A stretch of 64,000 nucleotides of DNA from CAWBCR01 sp963787375 (lineage in GTDB: Bacteria > Chloroflexota > Anaerolineae > Aggregatilineales > UBA3940), in NCBI GenBank assembly GCA_963787375.1, contig CAWBCR010000026.1, forward strand, positions 1 through 64,000, written 5' to 3'. The notes under the pieces were generated by a model. It searched no databases and was not told the DNA's origin. It saw only the letters and a list, made by a program, of their open reading frames with translations. Each line of letters opens with the position of its first letter. The stretch's first letter is position 1. The position numbers and the translations under genes are program-made. Shown here piece after piece: positions 15,773-23,938 of the stretch.

Positions 15773-17575
15773 TCAGTCCAACCCCGCCTCGATCATGTCC
15801 TTGAGCCCGGCCTCGAACTGCATGCGGTGCAGCCGCGCGTACAGCCCGTCCGACTTGAGCAGCGCTTCCGGCGTGCCGATCTCCACCAGGCGGCCCCGGT
15901 CCAGCACGGCCACCCGGTCGGCGATCTGCACCGTGCTCAAGCGGTGGGCGATGATCACCGTGGTGCGGCCCTGCATCAGCCGCTCCAGCGCCTGCTGCAC
16001 CTGTCCCTCCGACTCGCTGTCGAGGCTGCTGGTGGCCTCGTCGAGCAGCAGGATGCGCGGGTTCTTGAGCAGCGCCCGCGCGATGGAGATGCGCTGCCGC
16101 TGCCCGCCCGACAGCTTCACGCCGCGCTCGCCGACGATCGCCTCGTAGCCGTCGGGCAGGGCCGTGATGAAGTCGTGGGCGTTGGCGGCCTGCGCCGCCG
16201 CGACCAGCTCGTCCTCGCTGGCGTCGAGCCTGCCGTACAGGATATTCTCGCGCACGGTGCCGCCGAACAGGATCGTCTCCTGCGGGACGACGGCGATGTG
16301 CTCGCGCAGGCTGCGCTGCGTCACGTCGCGCAGGTCGCGCCCGTCGATCAGGATGCGGCCTTCGGTCGGGTCGTAGAAGCGCGGGATCAGGCTGGCCAGC
16401 GTCGACTTGCCCGCCCCGCTCGGCCCGACCAGCGCCAGCACCTCGCCGGGCGGTATGTTGAGCGTCACGTCCTCCAGCACGTCGGCCCGCACGTCGTATT
16501 TGAACGACACGTTCTCAAAGGTGATGCGCCCCTCGACCGTGCCCAGCACTTCCGCATCCGGCTTATCCTGCACTTCGGGCACGCTGTCGAGGATCTCGAA
16601 GATGCGCCGCGTCGCGCCGATGGCCTCCTGAAGCTGCGAGTACAGCCCGGTGAACGCGCCAAACGACCCGGCAATGAACACCAGGTAGAACAGAAAGCTG
16701 GTCAGCCCGCCGGCGGTCAGCCGCCCGGCGATGACCTCGCGCCCGCCGAACCACAGCACGCCGACAATCGCCGTCAGCATGATCGAGAAGATCAGCGGGC
16801 CAAAGGCCGCGCGCAGGCGCGTCAGGCGCATGGCGGCGTCAAAGGTGCGGTCCATCGACTCGTGGTAGCGCTGGATCTCGAACTCCTCGCGCACGAAGGA
16901 CTTGACCACGCGGATGCTCTGCATCACTTCGTCGACGATGGTCGAGGAGGTCGCCAGCTCGTCCTGCACCTCGGTGCTGATGCGGCTCACCAGCCGCCCG
17001 AACACCGCCGCGATGCCGGCCAGCAGCGGCGCGACCAGCAGGATAAAGGCCGTCATGCGCCAGTTGATCGTGACGACAATCGCCAGCGCGCCGACCAGCG
17101 TCAGCCCCTGGCTGACGACGCTGGCGATGTTGTTGGTCAGCGCCGAGCGGATGATCGTCACGTCGCTGGCCAGCCGCGAGACGATCTCGCCGGAGCGCCG
17201 CTCGTTGAAGAAGCTGATCGACAGCTCCTGCAGGTGTGCGTACAACTGCTCGCGCAGGTCGACGACCACCCGCTCACCGGCGTAGGACAGCATGTACTGC
17301 TCGATATAGCCGAAGAAGAAGCGCACCACGAACAGCACCACCAGCGCCCCCGCGATGCGGTTCAGCAGCGCCAGGTCGTGGTTGCGCAGCACGCCGTCGA
17401 TCAGCGTCTGGATGACAAACGGGAAGGCCAGCCCGATGGCGGTCGTGACGATCAGCGCGATCCCGGCGATGATCATACGGCCCACGTAGGGCTTCACGTA
17501 TCCCAGCAGCCGCCGGTAGCTCACCGGGCGGTCCTCTTGTGCGGAGCGGCGTGCAAACATAACGGACTTACCCAT
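15773..17575 (-). CDS. ABC exporter half-transporter (MsbA/MDR type)
   Basis: A 600-residue fusion of a six-TM exporter domain (about 20-320) and an ATPase domain. The ATPase shows Walker A GPSGAGKST near 381, Q-loop VVPQETILFGG, signature LSGGQRQRISIARALL near 487, Walker B ILLLDEATSSLD and H-loop AHRLSTV. Fusion order (TM then ATPase) makes it an exporter that works as a homodimer or with a partner; lipid or drug export is typical but the substrate is not determinable. The start MGKSVMFARRS is the first Met; MFARRSAQED a few codons in is an alternative. Only 41 bases separate it from the HEMGH lipoprotein start, so the two may be co-transcribed. Confidence 0.9.
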   Translation of the reverse strand: MGKSVMFARRSAQEDRPVSYRRLLGYVKPYVGRMIIAGIALIVTTAIGLAFPFVIQTLIDGVLRNHDLALLNRIAGALVVLFVVRFFFGYIEQYMLSYAGERVVVDLREQLYAHLQELSISFFNERRSGEIVSRLASDVTIIRSALTNNIASVVSQGLTLVGALAIVVTINWRMTAFILLVAPLLAGIAAVFGRLVSRISTEVQDELATSSTIVDEVMQSIRVVKSFVREEFEIQRYHESMDRTFDAAMRLTRLRAAFGPLIFSIMLTAIVGVLWFGGREVIAGRLTAGGLTSFLFYLVFIAGSFGAFTGLYSQLQEAIGATRRIFEILDSVPEVQDKPDAEVLGTVEGRITFENVSFKYDVRADVLEDVTLNIPPGEVLALVGPSGAGKSTLASLIPRFYDPTEGRILIDGRDLRDVTQRSLREHIAVVPQETILFGGTVRENILYGRLDASEDELVAAAQAANAHDFITALPDGYEAIVGERGVKLSGGQRQRISIARALLKNPRILLLDEATSSLDSESEGQVQQALERLMQGRTTVIIAHRLSTVQIADRVAVLDRGRLVEIGTPEALLKSDGLYARLHRMQFEAGLKDMIEAGLD

Positions 17576-17647
17576 CTGATGTGAGCGACAAAAACGTCAC
17601 CCATAAGTGTATCGAGCGCGGGCCGGGCTGCCACTGGAAGAGTGGGC

Positions 17648-17727
17648 AGGTCGGGGGCAACCTCACCCCGACCTCGCGCGACCTTCGGTTGCGCGCTCGG
17701 TCTGCCCCTCTCCAAACTGGAGAGGGG
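17648..17727. repeat. GC-rich hairpin repeats upstream of the permease pair
   Basis: Inverted repeats AGGTCGGGG/CCCCGACCT (17648-17673) and CCCCTCTCC-AAACT-GGAGAGGGG (17705-17727) lie in a 288-base gene-free spacer (17576-17863). The last resembles CCTCTCCGCC/GGAGAGG at 63.82 kb. A TACAAT near 17822 could be a -10 element for the permease operon. Confidence 0.5.
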
Positions 17728-17863
17728 CGGCGAGAGGCACCCCGCAGGAGTGCGTCGAGCGGGGTGAGGTAAACCGGGCCCCAGTAGGCCGGATGGGCCA
17801 TCACACCCCCGCCCGGATGCGTTACAATCACAGGGCATGGTCCGCAGGTGAGGAGTGCGCAGC

Positions 17864-19027
17864 ATGACACGCTATCTGGTGAGGCGCTTCCTGCAGGGGC
17901 TGCTCACGCTGTTCCTGCTGATGACCGCCGTCTTCTTCTTCGCGCAGGCGCTGCTGCCCGGCGACTTCGCCAGCCGCTATGCGATGGGTGCATCGCCAGC
18001 GCAGATCGCCGCGATCCGCCGCGCGCTGGGCCTCGACCAGCCGGTTACGCAGCAGTATCTGCACTGGCTGGGCGGCATCCTGCGCGGTGACCTGGGCAAC
18101 TCGTTTAGCGGCCCGCCGGTGCTCGGCTCCATCCTGAGCACGCTGCCTAACACGCTGCTGGTGTTCGTGACGGGGTTGAGCATCGCCTTCGTGCTGGGCC
18201 AGTGGCTGGGGCGCGTCACCGCCTGGAAAGGCCCCGGCCTGCTGTCCGACAGCTCCACGTTCGTGGCCATCGCCTTCTACGCGTTCTTCCCGCCCTCGCT
18301 GGCCTTCATCGGGGAGTACTTCTTCGGCAGGCTGTGGGGGCTGGTGCCTTACCCGTTAAGCCTGTATCCTCAGGTCTTCAAAATGGAGTTTGGCTATTTT
18401 CCCAGCCTGATCATGGGCAGGATGGTGCTCACGCTGGGCGGCGTGGGGCTGGCCGTGCTGCTGATCGCGCTGGGCGTGCGGCGCATCACGCGGCGGCGGG
18501 TGCCGGCGCTGCTGGCGCTGCTGGCCATCGCCGCCGGCTGGGCGGCGACGTGGCAGGCGATGGGCTTCTTCGGCCCGGCGCTGGAAGTGATGCGTGCTGC
18601 GGCGCTGCCGATCCTGATCTTCGTGCTGATCTCGTTCGGCGAGATCACCGTCATCATGCGCACCAGTATGATGGACACCATCGGCGAGGAATATGTCGTG
18701 ACGGCCAGGGCCAAGGGCCTGCGCGACCGCGACGTGCGCGACCACCACGCCGGGCGCAACGCGATCATCCCCGTCCTCAGCCGCTTCGTGATCAGCATGC
18801 CCTACCTGCTGACCGGACTGGTGATCATCGAGTACGCGCTGGGCTGGAACGGCATGGGCAGCGGGCTGTTCAACGCCGTGGGGTATCAGGATATGCCGCT
18901 GACGATGGGCTACCTGCTGTTCGTCGGCCTGCTGGCGCTGGCGGCCCGGCTGGTGCTTGAGACGCTGTATGCCAGCCTCGATCCGCGCATCCGCTACGGC
19001 AACGACCGCGCAGGGGGACCGCTATGA
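17864..19027 (+). CDS. ABC peptide/nickel-type importer permease (DppB-like)
   Basis: About 387 residues with the DppB/OppB start MTRYLVRRFLQGLLTLFLLMTAVFFF, a periplasmic loop with QYLHWLGGILRGDLGNSF, and the EAA-type cytoplasmic loop EEYVVTARAKGLRDRDVRDHH that contacts the ATPase. It is longer than usual because of an extra hydrophobic stretch around 195-250 (VGLAVLLIALGVRR ... LLALLAIAAGWAATW). The ATG at 17864 is preceded by GAGGAG with eight bases spacing. The stop overlaps the next gene's ATG (ATGA), showing translational coupling. No binding protein or ATPase gene is adjacent. Confidence 0.85.
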   Translation: MTRYLVRRFLQGLLTLFLLMTAVFFFAQALLPGDFASRYAMGASPAQIAAIRRALGLDQPVTQQYLHWLGGILRGDLGNSFSGPPVLGSILSTLPNTLLVFVTGLSIAFVLGQWLGRVTAWKGPGLLSDSSTFVAIAFYAFFPPSLAFIGEYFFGRLWGLVPYPLSLYPQVFKMEFGYFPSLIMGRMVLTLGGVGLAVLLIALGVRRITRRRVPALLALLAIAAGWAATWQAMGFFGPALEVMRAAALPILIFVLISFGEITVIMRTSMMDTIGEEYVVTARAKGLRDRDVRDHHAGRNAIIPVLSRFVISMPYLLTGLVIIEYALGWNGMGSGLFNAVGYQDMPLTMGYLLFVGLLALAARLVLETLYASLDPRIRYGNDRAGGPL

Positions 19028-20001
19028 GCCTTGAACACATGCAGCCGCAGACGGTCCGGCCCGGCGCTTCTGGGCAGAAACGAGCCTGGCAGGACGTCAC
19101 GGCGGGGCTGCGCCAGCTTCGCGACGACTGGGCGATCTTTTCGCGCAACCGGCTGGCGATGCTGGGGCTGGCGCTGATCGGCGTGTTTGCGCTGATGGCG
19201 ATCATCCACCCGCTGCTGATGGGCACCATCTGGCCAAAGGGCATCTACAATCCGGAAACCGGCTACGACATCAACGTGGCGCCGTGGCCCGCGCCGCCGG
19301 GGCAGGGCCACCTGCTGGGCACCGACGCCTTAGGCCGCGACGTGCTGTCGATGCTGCTGGCCTCGACGCGCGCGTCGTTCACCGTCGCCATCACCGCCGC
19401 GCTGACGACTGCGCTGGTCAGCCTGGCTATCGGCGCGGTCTCGGCCTACTATCGCGGCGCGGTCGACGCGGTCTTCTCGAACATTTCCGACGCGCTGCTG
19501 CTGCTGCCCGCGCCGATCATCATGGTCATCCTGTCCAGCAAGTATTACGAGGCTATCGGCACGGTGCGCTTTGGCCTGCTATATGGCGTGCTGGCCGGGG
19601 CCGGCAGCGCGGCGATTGTCATGCGCTCGCACGCGCTGACGCTGATGACCCGCCCGTTCATCGACGCGGCGCGGGTGGCGGGCGCGCGGGGCCGCTACAT
19701 CATCCTGCGGCACCTGGTGCCGCACATGCTGCCGCTGGTGGCCGTCCACATGATGCTGACCGTCACCGGGGCAGTGGTTGCCGACGGCTTCATCGCGTTC
19801 TTCGGGCTGCGCGGCGTGCGGCTGAACTGGGGCTCGATGATCTACAACGGCATCGCCTTTCAGGTCATCAACCCGACCGTGCCGTGGAATACCATCGTCG
19901 CGCCGACCCTCGCGCTGTCGCTGTTCGCGGCGGCGTTCTACTTCGTGGCGCGCGGCCTGCACGACGTGTCGGACCCGCGCACGCGCGGGCGGCAGCGATA
20001 G
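19024..20001 (+). CDS. ABC peptide/nickel-type importer permease (DppC-like)
   Basis: 325 residues. A DppC/OppC N-terminal region (DWAIFSRNRLAMLGLALIGVFALMAI) is followed by GTDALGRDVLSMLLASTRAS, a near-invariant DppC motif, five or six TM helices, and the EAA loop RPFIDAARVAGARGRYIILRH. It would form the permease heterodimer with the preceding DppB-like protein. It starts inside the upstream stop codon. After its end there is no ATPase (DppD/F) or substrate-binding protein in the window, so partners must be encoded elsewhere. Confidence 0.85.
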   Translation: MSLEHMQPQTVRPGASGQKRAWQDVTAGLRQLRDDWAIFSRNRLAMLGLALIGVFALMAIIHPLLMGTIWPKGIYNPETGYDINVAPWPAPPGQGHLLGTDALGRDVLSMLLASTRASFTVAITAALTTALVSLAIGAVSAYYRGAVDAVFSNISDALLLLPAPIIMVILSSKYYEAIGTVRFGLLYGVLAGAGSAAIVMRSHALTLMTRPFIDAARVAGARGRYIILRHLVPHMLPLVAVHMMLTVTGAVVADGFIAFFGLRGVRLNWGSMIYNGIAFQVINPTVPWNTIVAPTLALSLFAAAFYFVARGLHDVSDPRTRGRQR

Positions 20002-20052
20002 CGGCCCGGCGTAAGAAACCCGTCAGATTGCGCGGATAGTACCACGGATGGG

Positions 20053-20080
20053 TTGCATTCGGGGGCTCTTGCGTTACACT
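20053..20080 (+). promoter_or_regulatory. Sigma-70-type promoter for the small protein gene
   Basis: TTGCAT (20053-20058), 16-base spacer, TACACT (20075-20080), 68 bases upstream of the ATG at 20148. Confidence 0.5.
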
Positions 20081-20147
20081 CAGGCTAGGATATTTAAGAG
20101 ACCAACGCTGGCAGCAGCTTGCTGGTACAGTGACAGGAGCAGGGATT

Positions 20148-20312
20148 ATGTCGGTGGGTGATGTGGTGGGACTGGTTGCAGTGCTTGGCGCGCTGGGATT
20201 GATGGGCAAGGCGCTGGCCGACGAGGCTCGCCGGGTGGCTTCGCCCCGGCTGGTCCCGGTGCCGGTGCCGGTCCGCGAGGATGAGGCCCCGAGGCCCCGC
20301 CGGAGAGCGTAA
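20148..20312 (+). CDS. Small membrane-associated protein (54 aa)
   Basis: MSVGDVVGLVAVLGALGLMG gives one N-terminal hydrophobic helix, followed by a charged region ending VPVPVPVREDEAPRPRRRA. AGGAG lies eleven bases before the ATG, a promoter is visible upstream, and an excellent terminator sits 15 bases after the stop. These bracketing signals support a real gene although the family is unknown. Confidence 0.6.
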   Translation: MSVGDVVGLVAVLGALGLMGKALADEARRVASPRLVPVPVPVREDEAPRPRRRA

Positions 20313-20327
20313 GACCGGTTCATACAG

Positions 20328-20352
20328 GCCGCCTCCTGTGAGGCGGCTTTTT
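20328..20352 (+). terminator. Intrinsic terminator
   Basis: GCCGCCTC-CTGT-GAGGCGGC stem-loop followed by TTTTT. Confidence 0.85.
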
Positions 20353-20558
20353 GATTCCCCACTCCGGCCCGAACCTCCGCGCTGCCGGGGTTCAGTGCTT
20401 TCATGCACACAGCAGAAACTTGCACACTCTTGCGGACTGGTGCACACTTACAGTCTATTCACGTCGACGCGGGGTGGACGCTGTTTGCCCCTGCGGATCG
20501 AGACGGGCAGCAATCGCGCCCAAGGTGGGCGGCCAAAACGAAATAAGGGGCCTATTCT

Positions 20559-22328
20559 ATGCCTGATGAGGGGAACATACAGCAGACGACCGGCGACCTG
20601 ACCGGCCAGACACTCGGACAGTACACAATCGGCGACATGCTGGGGCAGGGCGGCATGGCGACCGTCTATCGCGCCAAGCAAAGCTCCATCGGGCGGACGG
20701 TGGCGATTAAAGTCATGCCGATGTTCTTCATGCATGAGCCGACCTTCATGCAGCGCTTCGAGCGCGAGGTGCAGGTCATCGCCGAGCTTCAGCATCCGCG
20801 CGTGCTGCCGGTTTACGACTACGGCCAGATCGAGGGCCGACCGTTCATCGTGATGGCCTACATGCCGGGCGGCACGCTCACCGATCTCATCAAGCAAGGG
20901 CCGATGCCGCTCGACGAGACCGTGCGGCTGATGGAGCAGATTGCCGAGGGGCTGGACCACGCGCACCGCAAGGGCGTCATCCACCGCGATTTCAAGCCCA
21001 GCAACGTGCTGCTCGACGAGAACGGCAACGCCTACCTGTCCGACTTCGGCATCGCCAAGATCAGCGAATCGACTGTGCAGCTCACCGGCAGCGGGGTCGT
21101 CGGGACACCGGCCTACATGGCCCCTGAGATGGCCAGCTACGCCGAGGTCACGCCCGCCGTCGACATTTACGCGATGGGCGTGACGCTGTACCAGATGCTC
21201 ACCGGCAAGCTGCCGTATCGCGGCGAGACACCGCTCAGCGTGATGATGGCCCACGCCAGCGAGCCGGTTCCCGACGTGCGCAGGGCCCGGCCCGATCTGC
21301 CTGAAGATGTGCAGTCCGTGATCGAGCGGGCGATGTCTAAAGACCCCAAGGCCCGCTACCAGACCGCCGCTGCGCTGGCGCGCGACCTGCGGCGCGCCGC
21401 AGAAGCCGCGGGTGCCGTCGAGCCGTCGAAATCACGCGAAACGATGGTAGCCGTCGCGCCGCCGCCTGCCGAGCGCACCATGCCGGAGCCGGTAACCGGG
21501 CCGACAGCGGGCGGCTGGCAGACTTCCCCGCAGGTGCATGAGGCCCCTTATCCGGGCACCATGCCGCCGGCGAAGGAAAAACGCGGCTGCAACTGGGGGC
21601 TGTACATAGGGATTGGCATTGGCGTGCTGGTGCTGGCCGGTCTGTGCTTCGGCGGGCTGCTGGCGATAGGTGCGCTGGGCGGCCCCACGCCGACCCCTGC
21701 CCCCACAGCCACGCCCACAGATACGCCGCGCCCGACCTTCCCGCCGACCGTCACGCCCCCGGCGGTCACCGCGACGCCGGTCCCTGGCCCGGCGGATACC
21801 GCCGTGCCTGCTGGCTCAACGACCGACCTGATCATTCAGAACAGCAGCAGCGTGCAGATCTGCTTCGTGTTCATCTCTGCCCCGGAGGCCACCACCTGGG
21901 GCAACGACCAGCTTGGCACGAACGACGTGATCGCCCCCGGCGGAACGTACACCATCCACAACGTCCCGCAGGGCAAGCAGGACTTCGAGGCCGAAGATTG
22001 CAGCAACAACCTGCTGGACGAGCACTTTGGCGTGGTGCTCGGCCCCAGCCCGTACGCGTGGCAGATATTCGACAAGAGCGCCACGCTGACCATCATCAAC
22101 AACAGCTCGACGGCGGTGTGCAAGCTGTTTGTCAGTGGGGTCGACGATACGGCCTGGAATGACAATTTGCTTCTCCAGAACACGAGTATCGACCCCGGTC
22201 AGACCTACACGCTGAACGTGCAGCCGCGCATGACCGACGTGCGTGCGGAGGGCTGCGATACCACCACCTACTGGGAGGACTATAGCCTCGACATCCAATC
22301 CACGTGGGAATGGACACTGACCAACTGA
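20559..22328 (+). CDS. Receptor-type Ser/Thr protein kinase with extracytoplasmic domain
   Basis: 589 residues. The PknB-type kinase domain spans about 20-285: glycine loop GQGGMATVY at 29-37, catalytic Lys51 (VAIKV), HRDFKPSN at 142-149 with catalytic Asp144 (Phe replaces the usual Leu), DFG at 162-164, and GTPAYMAPE. A juxtamembrane segment leads to a TM helix (about 347-375), a Thr-Pro stalk and two related beta-rich repeats outside: LIIQNSSSVQICFVFISAPE and LTIINNSSTAVCKLFVSGVD, each with one or two Cys. The paired repeats suggest an external sensor domain. Its ligand is unknown. The IS element begins about 20 bases after the stop. Confidence 0.9.
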   Translation: MPDEGNIQQTTGDLTGQTLGQYTIGDMLGQGGMATVYRAKQSSIGRTVAIKVMPMFFMHEPTFMQRFEREVQVIAELQHPRVLPVYDYGQIEGRPFIVMAYMPGGTLTDLIKQGPMPLDETVRLMEQIAEGLDHAHRKGVIHRDFKPSNVLLDENGNAYLSDFGIAKISESTVQLTGSGVVGTPAYMAPEMASYAEVTPAVDIYAMGVTLYQMLTGKLPYRGETPLSVMMAHASEPVPDVRRARPDLPEDVQSVIERAMSKDPKARYQTAAALARDLRRAAEAAGAVEPSKSRETMVAVAPPPAERTMPEPVTGPTAGGWQTSPQVHEAPYPGTMPPAKEKRGCNWGLYIGIGIGVLVLAGLCFGGLLAIGALGGPTPTPAPTATPTDTPRPTFPPTVTPPAVTATPVPGPADTAVPAGSTTDLIIQNSSSVQICFVFISAPEATTWGNDQLGTNDVIAPGGTYTIHNVPQGKQDFEAEDCSNNLLDEHFGVVLGPSPYAWQIFDKSATLTIINNSSTAVCKLFVSGVDDTAWNDNLLLQNTSIDPGQTYTLNVQPRMTDVRAEGCDTTTYWEDYSLDIQSTWEWTLTN

Positions 22329-22348
22329 AGCTCACAGGGCGCGGTCAG

Positions 22349-23760
22349 CCGCGCCCATAGGCATCAAGATAAGGACAATCAGGGCATCTTCAGGGAGAAT
22401 GATTGTGCGAACAACATTCACCCAACGAGGATACCCTGATGTTATGTACAACCATAGCAGAACTGAGTAAGACTCTGCAAGACTTGTTGATTTAAGACGC
22501 GGATCGTCTTGGGCGGGAAAGCGGGTTTATTCAACGCCAAAGAAAGCTGAGCGGAGCGAGTTTTGTTCAGAGCCTGGTCTTTGGCTGGCAAGCCAATCCG
22601 CAGGCGAGTTTAGAAGAATTATGCCAGAGCGCCGCTGTGTGTGGGGTGAGCATCAGTCCACAGGGACTGCAAGACCGGCTCAACAGCCCGCAGGCGGCGG
22701 AGTTCCTGCGCCAGATGTTGGAACAGAGTTTGACCTATATGGTGGTTGGACAAACCGAGCAGGCCGCCTGTTTAGGACGTTTCACGGGGGTCTATCTACA
22801 AGATAGCACGACCATCCGGTTGCCAACAAGTCTGGCTGCACAATGGCGAGCAAGCGGCAATCAGGCCAGCAAAGGGGCCGGGTTGAAAGTGCAAACCGTC
22901 TTGAACTACCACAACGGGCAGTTGCAACTACGCCTGGCGGAAGCGGTGGCCCATGATTGTCCCTTACAAACGGTGACTTTACCCGCGGGCAGTCTCCGCC
23001 TGGCCGATGTTGGATACTTTAAAGTCAAGGTGTTTGAGACTTTGAATGAGCGGTCGGTCTGGTGGCTGACACGCTTACCCGCTCACACCGGGGTTTGGGT
23101 GGGGGAGCGGGTCGTGAATACGGCGACCTGGCTCACACAGGTCTGCACCGATGACGGTCTTGACGTTTGGGTAGAGTTAAGCGCCCAACGCTTTGCCTGC
23201 CGCCTGATCGCCCAACGGGTTCCCGCTGAAGTAGCCGCCCAACGCCGGGAACAAGTGCGTGAAGCTGCCGCCCGGCGTTCACATCAGCTGCGCCCCGAAA
23301 CGCTGGCGCTCTGCGACTGGACCGTGATAGTGACTAACCTCCCGGCCGAACACCTGTCTCCGACTGAAGCGTTAGTTCTGCTGCGCCTGCGCTGGCAAAT
23401 TGAACTGCTGTTCAAGCTTTGGAAGCAGACTTTGGCCATTGACACCTGGCGTACTCAACAACCCTGGCAAATTCTGACCGAGGTCTTCGCTAAGCTTCTG
23501 CTGGCCGTTATCCAGCACTGGCTCGTCCTGCTCGGCTGTTGGGGAGAACTCGACCGCAGTCTGGTCAAAGCCATCCTGGTGCTTCGCAAGCATGCCTTTC
23601 ATCTCGCTGCTGTTCTGGCCCATCTCCCGTTGCTCGTCCGTGCTCTACAGACTATTTTGCCCACGCTCTCACGCTGTTCTATTCGCAAACGAAAAGCACG
23701 CCCCGCCACTTTTCAGCTTCTGGAGCGTGCCTTTGCTTAACTTGATGCCTATGGGCGCGG
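22349..23760 (+). mobile_element. IS4-type insertion sequence
   Basis: The element is bounded by inverted repeats of 25 bases that differ at one position: CCGCGCCCATAGGCATCAAG-A-TAAG at 22349-22373 and, on the other strand, the same with T at 23736-23760. Just outside each end the sequence folds back (GGGCGCGG/CCGCGCCC with loops TCAG and TTTCTG), so each terminus carries a hairpin. No direct target duplication is evident. G+C is lower than in neighbours. The single transposase gene fills the interior. Confidence 0.75.
22439..23740 (+). pseudogene. IS4-family DDE transposase with an in-frame TAA
   Basis: The full frame starts MLCTTIAELSKTLQDLLI at 22439 and meets a TAA at 22493-22495, then continues in the same frame with GRESGFIQRQRKLSGASFVQ and the rest of an IS4-type transposase. 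DDE residues are recognisable: the first Asp in LQDSTTIRLP, the second in LADVGYFKVK, and the Glu in the YREK-like signature RWQIELLFKLWK. A product starting after the stop (for example at 22637) would lack about 65 N-terminal residues needed for DNA binding. The stop is within the right inverted repeat. A single substitution or base-call error could account for the TAA, so activity is uncertain. Confidence 0.8.
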
Positions 23761-23938
23761 TTTCTGCCGCGCCCTGTTTGTTCATCTGCGCGCCAGGTGG
23801 ACCACAGTCATCTTGATCGCGCGTAAAATAGATGTCAGTGTATAATAAGGACAGGCTTTTTGCGCTAGGGGTATCATTCTGCGCAGTCAGGTCCTCTTGC
23901 CTGACATGGCTGGCGCACAGGAGATGGGAGAGCTACAC

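Noticed and set aside
20281..20601. Open frame across the small protein, terminator and kinase start
   Set aside because: It runs through a strong terminator and overlaps the start of the kinase gene in another frame.
22331..22360. Classical terminator of the kinase gene (GGGCGCGG/CCGCGCCC)
   Set aside because: The same palindrome occurs at the other end of the IS, there is no T-run here, and its arm is part of the IS inverted repeat, so it is treated as belonging to the IS boundary.
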